NCBI GenBank assembly: GCA_023701135.1
Contig: JAMPXP010000022.1
Span: forward strand, 31,560-95,559
From: Desulfobacula sp.
GTDB taxonomy: Bacteria; Desulfobacterota; Desulfobacteria; Desulfobacterales; Desulfobacteraceae
Direction: 5' to 3'
DNA length: 64,000 nucleotides
The position numbers and the translations under genes were made by a program. The notes below the pieces were generated by a model. That model worked only from the letters and a program-made list of their open reading frames with translations, was not told the origin of the DNA and made no database searches. Each line of letters opens with the position of its first letter. Position 1 is the stretch's first letter. Positions 8,707 through 16,284 of this stretch are shown one piece after another.

Positions 8707-9717
8707 ATGACCCAAGAAAAAGTATTGCTGGACCACGGCTCCGGGGGCAAAGTCTCCCATTCCATGTTTTCCGACCTCATCCTCCCGCTTTTCTCAAGCC
8801 CTGAACTGTTGCAGCAGGATGACGGCGCCGTCCTGGACATCGCCGGGGCAAGGCTGGCCTTTTCAACGGATTCCTATGTGGTGGACCCCATCTTTTTCCC
8901 CGGCGGCAATATCGGGGACCTGGCCGTCAACGGTACGGTCAATGATATTGCCATGTGCGGTGCCGTTCCGAAATTCATCAGCGTGGGCCTGATCCTTGAA
9001 GAAGGATTTCCCGTTGAGGATTTAAAAATCATCCTGGAGAGCATGGCCCGGGCAGCCCAAAAAGCCGGGGTCAGGATCGTCACCGGCGATACCAAGGTTG
9101 TGCCCAGGGGCAAGGCGGACAAGATTTTCATCAATACCTCGGGCATCGGGGTGATCCCGCCCCATGTCCAGGTCTCCGGGGCCAATGCCGAACCCGGCGA
9201 CGCCGTGATCCTCAGCGGTACCCTGGCCGATCACGGGATCACGGTCCTGAGCACCCGGGAGGGCTTGAAATTTGATTCCGACATCCAAACCGATTCCGCA
9301 CCCTTGAACGGCATGGCCCAGGCCATCCTGAATTCCGGTTGCCGGGTTCATGTGCTGCGGGATCCCACCCGGGGCGGCCTGGGCACGACCCTGAATGAGA
9401 TCGCGGCCCAGTCCGGGGTGGAAATCCTCATTGATGAAGCCTGTCTGCCCATCCGGGGTCCGGTCCGGGGAACCTGCGAACTCCTGGGCTTTGATCCTCT
9501 TTATATTGCCAATGAAGGCAAACTGGTGGCCTTTGTTCCCCAGGCGGACGCCCAAAAAGTCCTTGAGATCATTCAGGACAATGAATATGGAAAAGAGGCC
9601 GCCGTCATCGGTCGGGTGAGCCGGAAAAGCCCGGGCAAGGTGTTTCTGAAAACCTTTATCGGCGGCACAAGACTTGTGGACATGCTGACCGGCGAGCAGT
9701 TGCCCAGGATCTGCTGA
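8707..9717 (+). CDS. hypE: Hydrogenase maturation protein HypE
   Basis: 336 residues of the PurM/AIR synthetase-like family: LLDHGSGGK at the N-terminus, FSTDSYVVDPIFFPGGNIG, VTGDTKVV and DPTRGGLGTTLNE. It ends in PRIC, whose C-terminal Cys receives the carbamoyl group from HypF and is dehydrated to thiocyanate. The open frame extends 40 codons upstream into hypD, but homology begins at MTQEKVLLDHG, so ATG 8707 is used. Last gene of the cluster. No hypA or hypB is present in the window. Confidence 0.95.
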   Translation: MTQEKVLLDHGSGGKVSHSMFSDLILPLFSSPELLQQDDGAVLDIAGARLAFSTDSYVVDPIFFPGGNIGDLAVNGTVNDIAMCGAVPKFISVGLILEEGFPVEDLKIILESMARAAQKAGVRIVTGDTKVVPRGKADKIFINTSGIGVIPPHVQVSGANAEPGDAVILSGTLADHGITVLSTREGLKFDSDIQTDSAPLNGMAQAILNSGCRVHVLRDPTRGGLGTTLNEIAAQSGVEILIDEACLPIRGPVRGTCELLGFDPLYIANEGKLVAFVPQADAQKVLEIIQDNEYGKEAAVIGRVSRKSPGKVFLKTFIGGTRLVDMLTGEQLPRIC

Positions 9718-9758
9718 AGCGGAAGGTATCGTCGCCGTATAAAAATAATTGCCGGATA

Positions 9759-9802
9759 CTCACATATTCAGCAATCCGTGTTATATTTATAAAAGATGTG
9801 AG
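9759..9802 (+). promoter_or_regulatory. Inverted repeat upstream of hicBA, possible operator
   Basis: CTCACAT (9759-9765) and ATGTGAG (9796-9802) are exact inverse complements flanking an AT-rich 30-bp segment with TTATAT/TATAAA stretches, 22 bp before hicB. HicB antitoxins commonly repress their own promoter by binding such sites. Position and symmetry are seen; function is inferred. Confidence 0.35.
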
Positions 9803-9824
9803 AAAATAGCAGATAAGGTGATTT

Positions 9825-10055
9825 ATGGAAAAAATTATCAATATCCACATTGAGAAGCTGCCTGAGGGAGTTTATCTGGCGACATCGGATGATGTCCCCG
9901 GACTTTTGGCCCAGGGACGGACGGTGACCGAGGCATTGGAGATCGCCAGGGATGTAGCCCGTAAGCTTCTTGAAGCAAGAGCGGAGAGAACCGGATCTGT
10001 TGATCTTTCCTCAGTGGGGGATTCCTTTGATTATCCACTGATTGTAAACGCATAA
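9825..10055 (+). CDS. hicB: HicB-family antitoxin
   Basis: 76 residues. KLPEGVYLATSDDVPGLLAQGRTVTEALEIARDVARKLLEA matches the HicB partial RNase H-like fold (strand, DVPG turn, amphipathic helix). Short HicB form without an obvious added DNA-binding domain. Ends 1 bp before the hicA start, so translation is coupled. The antitoxin gene comes first, opposite to the order in E. coli hicAB. Confidence 0.85.
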   Translation: MEKIINIHIEKLPEGVYLATSDDVPGLLAQGRTVTEALEIARDVARKLLEARAERTGSVDLSSVGDSFDYPLIVNA

Positions 10056-10056
10056 C

Positions 10057-10284
10057 ATGGTAAGATTGGCCGGTTTTCGATACAGAGATATTATTAAAAG
10101 ATTGAAGGCCTATGGTTTTTTATTCGACCGCCAGGCTGCGGGAAGTCATGAGATTTGGTATAATCGGCAGACCGGCCGGTACACTACCATTCCCAACCAT
10201 CCGGGAGATATGCCCGAAGGTACGTTGAGGGCCATCCTGAAACAAGCCGGTATTACCCCGGAATCATTCCTGAACAAAAAATAA
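10057..10284 (+). CDS. hicA: HicA-family mRNA interferase toxin
   Basis: 75 residues of the YcfA/HicA dsRBD-like family. RDIIKRLKAYGFLFDRQAAGSHEIWYN contains the GSH motif with the catalytic His, followed by RYTTIPNHPGDMPEGTLRAILKQAGI. Known role: ribosome-independent mRNA cleavage, blocked by HicB. Lies between hypE and the convergent pepT, a typical accessory insertion point. Intact by eye. Confidence 0.88.
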   Translation: MVRLAGFRYRDIIKRLKAYGFLFDRQAAGSHEIWYNRQTGRYTTIPNHPGDMPEGTLRAILKQAGITPESFLNKK

Positions 10285-10299
10285 AATTGAATTTCTGTT

Positions 10300-11553
10300 T
10301 TATTCCAAGCAGATCTGAACCAGGTGGACCAGGGTTTCCACGGATTTTTCCATAATATCCAGGGACACCCATTCGGTCTGGCCGTGGTAGTTATGGCCGC
10401 CGGTGAAAATATTGGGGCAGGGCAATCCCATGGCCGTGAGGCCCGACCCGTCGGTTCCGCCCCGGACCGCCACCCATTTGGGCACAAGCCCGGTTCTGCG
10501 GACGGCTTCTTCCAGGTAGGCCGACACATGGGGAACCTGTTGAAGGGCTCCATGCATATTCCGGTAGGTTTTCGAGATTTCAAGGTCGATCCTGGAGCCC
10601 GGATACCGGTCCTGAACCCGGAGGATGATGTCTTCCAGAAGGGCTTTCTGTTTTTCCAGGGTTTGGATATCAAAGGCCCGGAGCAGGAATTTCACCACGG
10701 CTGTTCCCACAGACCCTTCCATGAAATAAGGATGGATAAAGGGGGCTTTGTCCTTTGTGGTTTCCGGGGCCATGTCCCCGGGCAGGGCCGCAACGATGTC
10801 TGCGGCGATTTTCAGGGCATTGACCATGACGCCGTGGGCCTCTCCCGGATGGATATTTTTCCCCTGGATGGAAATCACGGCTGAATCGGCGCAGAAGGTC
10901 TCGTTGTTGATTTCTCCGGCCGGTCCCCCGTCCACGGTATAGGCAAAGTCGGCGTCAAAGCGTTCAAGATCGAAATGCAGGGCTCCTTTGCCGATTTCTT
11001 CATCCGGGGTAAAACCGACCCGGATATGGGGGCGGGGGATTTCGGGATGGGTTTGCAAATAGTGGAGGGCCGTCATGATGATGGCGATCCCGGCCTTGTC
11101 GTCGGCCCCCAGGAGGGTGGTGCCGTCGGTGGTGATGAGGGTGTGGCCCAGGGAGTCCTTCAGGTGCCGGTTTTCCTTTTCAAGAATGCTCACTGTCCCG
11201 TTGAGGCGGATGTCCCCGCCCGGATAATTCCGGATGATCTTCGGGTTCACATCCTTCCCGCTGGCTGAAGGGGAGGTGTCCAGATGGGCGATGAAGCCCA
11301 GTTTGGGGATCGGGCCGGGTCCGGAGGCTTTCCGAATCGCCTGATCTTTTTGTAAATTGGAATCCAGCCGGGCATAGACATAGCCGCGGCCGTCCAGTTC
11401 CACCGAATCCAGGCCCAGTTCTTCAAGCTCCGAGACCAGGAGCCGGGCCAGGTCAAACTGTTTGTCCGTGCTGGGATTGGTCCCGGAATTCTCGTCGGAC
11501 TGGGTGTCGATTTTGACATACCTGAGGAACCGGTCCAGGAGCTGTTCTTTCAT
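10300..11553 (-). CDS. pepT: Tripeptide aminopeptidase PepT (M20B)
   Basis: 417 residues, the usual length. FIAHLDTSPS holds the first zinc His and Asp, LLGADDKAG the bridging Asp, FTPDEEIGKGA the catalytic Glu pair, and HPGEAHGVMVNA belongs to the dimerisation/lid region. Cleaves the N-terminal residue from tripeptides in the cytoplasm. Start ATG 11553 is chosen because homology begins at MKEQLLDRFLRYVKIDTQS; an upstream in-frame start at 11574 would overlap the preceding gene. It is 1 bp downstream of the hydrogenase protease gene, so the two are probably cotranscribed, although the functions seem unrelated. Confidence 0.92.
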   Translation of the reverse strand: MKEQLLDRFLRYVKIDTQSDENSGTNPSTDKQFDLARLLVSELEELGLDSVELDGRGYVYARLDSNLQKDQAIRKASGPGPIPKLGFIAHLDTSPSASGKDVNPKIIRNYPGGDIRLNGTVSILEKENRHLKDSLGHTLITTDGTTLLGADDKAGIAIIMTALHYLQTHPEIPRPHIRVGFTPDEEIGKGALHFDLERFDADFAYTVDGGPAGEINNETFCADSAVISIQGKNIHPGEAHGVMVNALKIAADIVAALPGDMAPETTKDKAPFIHPYFMEGSVGTAVVKFLLRAFDIQTLEKQKALLEDIILRVQDRYPGSRIDLEISKTYRNMHGALQQVPHVSAYLEEAVRRTGLVPKWVAVRGGTDGSGLTAMGLPCPNIFTGGHNYHGQTEWVSLDIMEKSVETLVHLVQICLE

Positions 11554-11554
11554 T

Positions 11555-12028
11555 TTATGCCAGAAGGTCCTCAATATGTTTTTTGGCGGTTTTCACAAAG
11601 CCGGGAAAGGCCCTGGCCAGGGTGGGGGTCAGTTCCGTGCCCCAGTCTATTTTCTCAGGTTCGATGCCCACGACCTTGAGGGATGGGCGGTGGCCCCTCA
11701 TTTCCGCCATGCCGAGGGAGTCCAGCAGGTCCACGTCGTGAAGGGAGAGGACCTGTTTTTTGTTCTGCACCAGGTCTGCTTCATCCAGGCTGTAGATGGT
11801 TCCGGCAGGATGTCCGGCCCGGACCACATCCAGAACCAGCAATTTTTCATATTGTTCAAACAGGAAAAAAATATCCTGGGTAAAGGTGCCGCCGTCGATG
11901 AAATCCACCCGGCTTTCATCATAGGTGTCTTTTTCTTTTAAGAGCTCATAAATCGCATGAACCCCGATGCCTTCATCCATCATGAGGGTATTGCCCACCC
12001 CCAGAACCAGGAGTTTTTTCATTTCCAT
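11555..12028 (-). CDS. Hydrogenase maturation endopeptidase (HyaD/HybD family)
   Basis: 157 residues. LLVLGVGNTLMMDEGIGVHAIYEL carries the family GxGN motif and the nickel-binding Glu/Asp region; LLVLDVVRAG the second acidic ligand; LSLHDVDLLDSL the His ligand. Such proteases clip the C-terminal tail of the large subunit after nickel insertion. Here the predicted target is the bond after His487 of the hysA product just upstream. Probably equivalent to hysD. A terminator separates it from hysA, so expression may depend on read-through or a separate promoter. Confidence 0.9.
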   Translation of the reverse strand: MEMKKLLVLGVGNTLMMDEGIGVHAIYELLKEKDTYDESRVDFIDGGTFTQDIFFLFEQYEKLLVLDVVRAGHPAGTIYSLDEADLVQNKKQVLSLHDVDLLDSLGMAEMRGHRPSLKVVGIEPEKIDWGTELTPTLARAFPGFVKTAKKHIEDLLA

Positions 12029-12094
12029 AGGTGTCCTGTCTTGTTGAAATTGTCAATTCTGCTGATAGCAGAAAAGCAAGGCTGAATCAAGAAA

Positions 12095-12121
12095 AAGAGG
12101 GGATGAATCTCATCCCCTCTT
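12095..12121 (-). terminator. Rho-independent terminator after hysA
   Basis: A perfect 12-bp stem (AAGAGGGGATGA with its complement) and 3-base loop, followed on the minus strand by TTTTTC. Lies 25 bp after the true hysA stop and before the protease gene, so it likely limits transcription of protease and pepT relative to hysBA. Confidence 0.8.
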
Positions 12122-12145
12122 CGTCATACTCATATCCAGATCAGA

Positions 12146-13657
12146 TTATAATGGAAGTTCCACTTTAATTTCTCTGTTGTTGTCTGCGTCCAGCACGTGG
12201 ACGGCGCAACCCAGTCACGGGTCAAAGGAGCGGATGAGCCGCCCCACATTCACCGGGTTTGCCGCATCGGGAACCGGAACGCCGATGAGGGCTTTTTCCA
12301 TGGGTCCCTTCTGGCCCATGTCGTCCATGGGGTTGGCATTCCAGATGGTGGCCGATGTGACCTGGTAGTTGGCGATTTTCTTGTCTTTGATGTTGACATA
12401 GTGAAGCAGGGCGCCGCGGGGGGCTTCGGTCAGGCCGAGACCTTCGGCTGAATCCGGAACCGGAACCGGAACATAGGTGTCTTTGCCGGGCTTGACTTCC
12501 GAGAGCCACTGTTCAACGGCATTGGCCACCATGACGGTTTCTTCGGCCCTTGCCACATGTCTTCCCAGGATGGAGAAGGCGGCGTCGCCGATATCCCGCA
12601 TCTTTTTAACACCCAGTTTTTCCTGGCCGATCTTGGACAGTTCAGGGTTGGTGACCCACATTCTGGCAAGCGGGCCTGCCTCATGGGGTTTGCCGTTATA
12701 CCGGGGGGCCTTGATAAAACTGTAGGCCCCGGCTTTGTTCGGATTGGGAACGGTTTTGCCTTCCCTGGGGTTCAGGCCCGTGGTGGCATCATCAAAGAAA
12801 GAATATTTGACATATTCCTTGATCAGGGCCGGGTCAACGGGGTAGTCCTTGCCGTCGGTGAAAACGCCTCTTTTCAGGAGGGTATTGCCCTTGTCATCCA
12901 TGGGGAAGACGCCCCAGGCCACGCAGTTTTTATAGCCCCCGCCGGTTTTGAGAAGGTCGCCGTAGGGACCGGCCAGGAGGTAAACCAGGGGAACATATTT
13001 TTCCATGACGAATTTTTTGACTTTTTTGAAACGCTCGGCATAGGCAACGAGTTTTTCCTGGGTCGGGATTTCCGATGCGCCGCCAACGACAAGTCCCGGA
13101 ACATGGGGCATTTTGCCGCCGAAAAGAGCCACCATTTCATGGCAGATCTTTCTCATTTCAAGGGCTTCCAGGTACTGGCCCACGGCCACGTCATTAATGT
13201 CCTTGGGAACGCGGACATCGTTTTTGGCATAGCGGGGGATAAAGGGGGCCGTGTCCGGACCGTTCACATAGTCCAGGGCCGCCAGGTGATAAAAATGAAG
13301 AATATGGGACTGGAGATAATTGGCCCCGAAGATCAGGTTCCGGGTGATTCTGCCGTTATCCGTCAGTTTGACCTTGAATGCATCATCCAGGGCCAGGACC
13401 GATGCCGTTGCATGGGCCGTGGGGCAAACACCGCAGATTCTCTGGGTAATCTGGGACGCATCCCTGGGGTCCCGGCCGATCAATATCTGCTCAAAACCGC
13501 GGTACATGCCGCCGAATACTCTGGCATCGGAGACAACGCCGTCCTTGACCTCTACTTCTACTTTGAGGTGCCCCTCAATCCTGGTGACAGGATCAATGGC
13601 AACCTTGATTTTTGTTCCGGCTCCAACCGGAGCTGCTTGTGGGGTACAGCCTGCCAT
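12146..13657 (-). CDS. hysA: [NiFeSe] hydrogenase large subunit, selenoprotein (UGA = Sec481)
   Basis: 503 residues if the in-frame TGA at 12217-12215 is read as selenocysteine. N-terminal motif RICGVCPTAH (Cys75, Cys78) and C-terminal DP-Sec-LGCAVH (Sec481, Cys484) are the four nickel ligands. Sec replaces the first Cys of the last pair, as in [NiFeSe] enzymes. The frame continues 22 sense codons past the TGA to TAA at 12146, and the expected His487 cleavage site is present only in that extension, which supports recoding over truncation. The tail of 16 residues after His487 would be removed by the protease encoded next. Start ATG 13657 follows AGGAGG. Confidence 0.93.
12187..12217 (-). promoter_or_regulatory. 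Candidate bacterial SECIS element in hysA
   Basis: Eleven bases after the UGA (12217-12215) the mRNA can form CGTCCA / TGGACG (12203-12198 with 12192-12187), a perfect 6-bp stem with the 5-base loop CGTGC. Distance and size fit a bacterial SECIS that recruits SelB. Folding energy was not computed. Confidence 0.65.
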
Positions 13658-13699
13658 AATAAAACCTCCTTAAGGTTACAAAGTTTCAGATATCTCTGG

Positions 13700-14656
13700 T
13701 TATGCCGGTTCATAGAAGGGTGAAGATGCATCCGGGAAACCGGGCTCAACACAACCAATGCAGACTGCGTTGTCCACACACCAGTTCAGACCGCTGTTCC
13801 ATTTGCGGGTATAACAGTCGGCAAAGGTGCTGGGGCCTTTACAACCCAATTCAATACGGCAGCCTTTGGGGTCTGAAAGCTTATCCGCCAGGGTGCCGGC
13901 GTCGTATTCTTTCAGATGGGGGCAGTTGTCATGGATATTCTCGCCAAAGAAGAGTTTGGGGCGGCCGTTGTCATCCAGTTCGGGAAGGCCTTTGGTCAAG
14001 AGATGAACAATGGAGCCGACGATCCAGTCCGGATGCGACGGGCAACCGGGGATATTGACCACCGGGGTCTTGATGCCGTATTTCTTGAAGACATCCATGA
14101 CGCCGGTGGCGCCGGTGACATTTCCCTTGGCGGCGGGGATTCCGCCGTAGGTGGCGCAGGTTCCGACGGCAATCACGCTGCCGGCCTTTGCCCCTATTTC
14201 TTTGGTCAGATCCAGCATGGTGATTTCCTTGTGGTTCATTTCACCCACGATGCAGTATTTTCCATCTGCAGCCAGGGGAATGGCGCCTTCAACCACCAGG
14301 GAGAATTTTCCCTTGTATTCTTCGGCGACGGCGTAAAGGTTTTCCATGGCGGTCTGGCCTTCGGAGGCCATGACCGTGGGGTGGAACTGAAGGCTGATCA
14401 CCTTGAGCAGGATGTCGGCAATGGACGGGTCAACGCTGTTCAGAAGAGAAACCGAACAGCCTGTGCAGCCCTGTCCCTGGATCCAGATAACCGGATGGGT
14501 TTTCAAGGCTTTTTCAAGGGCTGAAACAAGGGCGGGATTGAACATCTGGGAAATACCGATCCCGGCTGCTGTCCCTGTAGCGGCTTTCAGAAAGGTTCTT
14601 CTGGAAACCCCTGTTTTCTTTTGTTGCACATCGGGCAACGTTTGTTCATCTTTCAC
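13700..14656 (-). CDS. hysB: [NiFeSe] hydrogenase small subunit, Tat-exported
   Basis: 318 residues. A twin-arginine signal (SRRTFLKAATGTAAG) near residues 18-32 carries the folded heterodimer to the periplasm. Proximal cluster ligands: GCTGCSVS, GTCATYGG and PGCPSHPD. Distal and medial cluster ligands: CPHLKEY, GCRIELGCKGP, and CVDNAVCIGC. In the last motif Cys stands where [NiFe] enzymes have the Pro next to Trp, predicting a medial [4Fe-4S] instead of [3Fe-4S], typical of [NiFeSe] hydrogenases. The second of two in-frame GTG codons (14656) is spaced 6 bases from AAGGAGG; the first overlaps it. Confidence 0.93.
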   Translation of the reverse strand: MKDEQTLPDVQQKKTGVSRRTFLKAATGTAAGIGISQMFNPALVSALEKALKTHPVIWIQGQGCTGCSVSLLNSVDPSIADILLKVISLQFHPTVMASEGQTAMENLYAVAEEYKGKFSLVVEGAIPLAADGKYCIVGEMNHKEITMLDLTKEIGAKAGSVIAVGTCATYGGIPAAKGNVTGATGVMDVFKKYGIKTPVVNIPGCPSHPDWIVGSIVHLLTKGLPELDDNGRPKLFFGENIHDNCPHLKEYDAGTLADKLSDPKGCRIELGCKGPSTFADCYTRKWNSGLNWCVDNAVCIGCVEPGFPDASSPFYEPA

Positions 14657-14704
14657 GGGCACCTCCTTGATGCTGTTAAAGGTCTAACACACTTATGGCT
14701 GATT

Positions 14705-14732
14705 GCAGAAGGCAACGCCTCTTGCCTCCTGC
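14705..14732 (-). promoter_or_regulatory. Stem-loop in the hysB 5' untranslated region
   Basis: On the minus strand GCAGGAGGCAA pairs with TTGCCTTCTGC (one G-U pair, 6-base loop GAGGCG), an 11-bp stem. It begins about 10 bases after the transcription start expected from the promoter at 14750-14778. No T tract follows, so it is not a terminator; it may stabilise the 5' end of the mRNA or bind a regulator. Confidence 0.5.
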
Positions 14733-14749
14733 GAAAAAATGATTGGGCA

Positions 14750-14778
14750 AGTATATAAAGGGAAATAAGGGCTGTCAA
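14750..14778 (-). promoter_or_regulatory. Sigma-70-type promoter of hysBA
   Basis: Minus strand: TTGACA (14778-14773), 17-bp spacer, TATACT (14755-14750). Both hexamers are near consensus. It lies about 95 bp before the hysB start and is the only strong promoter seen in this gap. Confidence 0.8.
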
Positions 14779-14861
14779 CATGAAGTATAGAAAAATTAAA
14801 TTATTTCTAGTTTTTGAATCGGAATCACCAATACCGACCCAAAAGAGTCAGGGAAAAAGGA

Positions 14862-15272
14862 TTATCCGGTGGACACGGCGCTTAAAAAATCAAGATCCGG
14901 AATGGGCATGAGTTTTTTACCGGGTCCCAGGCAGACCAGCTCCAACGTACAGGTGACGGCCGGTTTTGCGCCCTCCGGCCGCCAGGCTTCATGGGAGAAA
15001 ACAACCCGGTAGGCCCCGTCCCTTTTCCAGGTGGTGTGAATGGTGAGAAGATCGCCAAAGACGGCCCCGTCATGGAAGCCCATGGCGATTTTATAAACAG
15101 CAAACCCGATCCCGTGCTCATGCCACATCCGGGAGAGGATATCAATGCCGATGATGTCCTCCCTGGCCCGTTCAAAGAATTTCAGATAATTGGCATGGTA
15201 GACAACACCGGAATGGTCCGTATCCTCGTAATAGACCTGGGCCTTAAATACATGGGGGGTTGATTCCGTCAT
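14862..15272 (-). CDS. YbgC-type acyl-CoA thioesterase
   Basis: 136 residues, single hotdog domain. YYEDTDHSGVVYHANYLKFFERARED contains the catalytic Asp of the 4-hydroxybenzoyl-CoA thioesterase/YbgC family (DTDHSGVVYH). In proteobacteria YbgC sits with tol-pal; no tol genes are adjacent here. Upstream of it on the same strand, 15 bp away, is the fluoride channel gene. Precise acyl substrate unknown. Confidence 0.87.
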   Translation of the reverse strand: MTESTPHVFKAQVYYEDTDHSGVVYHANYLKFFERAREDIIGIDILSRMWHEHGIGFAVYKIAMGFHDGAVFGDLLTIHTTWKRDGAYRVVFSHEAWRPEGAKPAVTCTLELVCLGPGKKLMPIPDLDFLSAVSTG

Positions 15273-15287
15273 AGAAGTATCCTGTTA

Positions 15288-15665
15288 TTAATACCATTTT
15301 GCCAGGGAAAATCCGAGCCAGACAGACCCGAAGCCCAGGACCAGGTGAACCAGAAGATTGACCAGGGCTGAAAAGAACTGGCCGTCCCTGGCAGCGGTAA
15401 ATATCTCATAGCCAAAGGTTGAAAAGGTCGTAAATCCGCCCAGGAATCCCACCAGGATCAATACCCGGACCTCGGGGCTGAACATCTGCCTTGCCTCGAC
15501 CAATCCGCTGAGAAACCCGATAAGAAGACAGCCGATGACATTGACCGTCAAGGTTCCGTAGGGGAAAAACGGGTCATTGAACAGCCTCTGGGACAGGGTG
15601 CTGACCCCATACCGGCATATGGATCCGGCAAAGCCGCCCAGGCCCGCCATTAAGATTTTGATCAT
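15288..15665 (-). CDS. crcB: Fluoride ion channel CrcB/Fluc
   Basis: 125 residues with four membrane segments. Family signatures: GGFAGSICRY near the N-terminus, GTLTVNVIGCLLIGFL, and GFLGGFTTFSTFGYE, which holds the phenylalanine box and central Na+ site. Works as an antiparallel dimer that lets cytoplasmic fluoride leak out. Probably cotranscribed with the thioesterase. I looked for a fluoride riboswitch upstream and saw no convincing one. Confidence 0.92.
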   Translation of the reverse strand: MIKILMAGLGGFAGSICRYGVSTLSQRLFNDPFFPYGTLTVNVIGCLLIGFLSGLVEARQMFSPEVRVLILVGFLGGFTTFSTFGYEIFTAARDGQFFSALVNLLVHLVLGFGSVWLGFSLAKWY

Positions 15666-15744
15666 GGTATCCGCCTCCCCTGCACTGAACCCGAGGGTTT
15701 ATTTTCACGACTGTAATCAGGAATTGAAATAAAAGCCATGTTTT

Positions 15745-16284
15745 TTATACCGGGACAGAAAATTTTGGCGGAAGGGGGTCGGGGTCGGATATCGTTTGGA
15801 TCAGAAGGTCTGCATCAAATCCCTTCGGAAGGGCGTCTCTGTATTCGTTTAACAGCACCAGGGCTTTGGCCGCGGCTTTTTGGGCCGGGATCTTCCGCCC
15901 ATATAAAAAATGCTCATGGGTAACGGCGCAGAGAATCAGGGCCTGGAAGGCTTTTTTGTTCAGGCCCGAGGCGGATTGCCATTGTATTTCCATCCATTCG
16001 TGGAATTCATAGAACAATTCAAGATTCCACAGAAGCAGGGAAATTACCCCCTCATGTTCCGGCTTGAGCTGCCGGGCATGGAAATTTTCAATCAGGCCGG
16101 TGAGGCAGGTTTGTCTGTGGCGGATATAGTCCCGGATCGGCCAAGGCGTGGTATCGGCCGGATATGGGTCCGCCGCTTCGGTGAAGGGCCGGATATCCTT
16201 TGCCTGTAAGGCCAGGACAAAGGCATGGCCCAGGCGGTTGCGGATATCCCGGCACAGCCTGCTTTCAAAGGGGTCGAACCTCAT
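15745..16284 (-). CDS. DUF309-like protein
   Basis: 179 residues. LELFYEFHEWMEIQW followed by KAFQALILCAVTHEHFLYGR resembles DUF309 (FxxHExxExxW, then a hydrophobic helix with H), an all-helical family of unknown role with conserved acid and His residues that may bind metal. The chosen ATG (16284-16282) overlaps the TGA of the upstream methyltransferase as ATGA, indicating translational coupling. An alternative start 6 codons earlier exists. Confidence 0.6.
   Translation of the reverse strand: MRFDPFESRLCRDIRNRLGHAFVLALQAKDIRPFTEAADPYPADTTPWPIRDYIRHRQTCLTGLIENFHARQLKPEHEGVISLLLWNLELFYEFHEWMEIQWQSASGLNKKAFQALILCAVTHEHFLYGRKIPAQKAAAKALVLLNEYRDALPKGFDADLLIQTISDPDPLPPKFSVPV

Noticed and set aside
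12215..12217. Genuine stop codon of the hydrogenase large subunit
   Set aside because: Ending there would remove two nickel ligands and the cleavage site, all of which appear in frame after the TGA.
12557..13723. Long plus-strand open frame of 388 codons opposite hysA
   Set aside because: It is antisense to the well-supported hysA, has no family motifs and no ribosome-binding site.
15666..15744. Fluoride riboswitch before crcB
   Set aside because: The leader is short and I could not draw the conserved pseudoknot pairing or consensus blocks.
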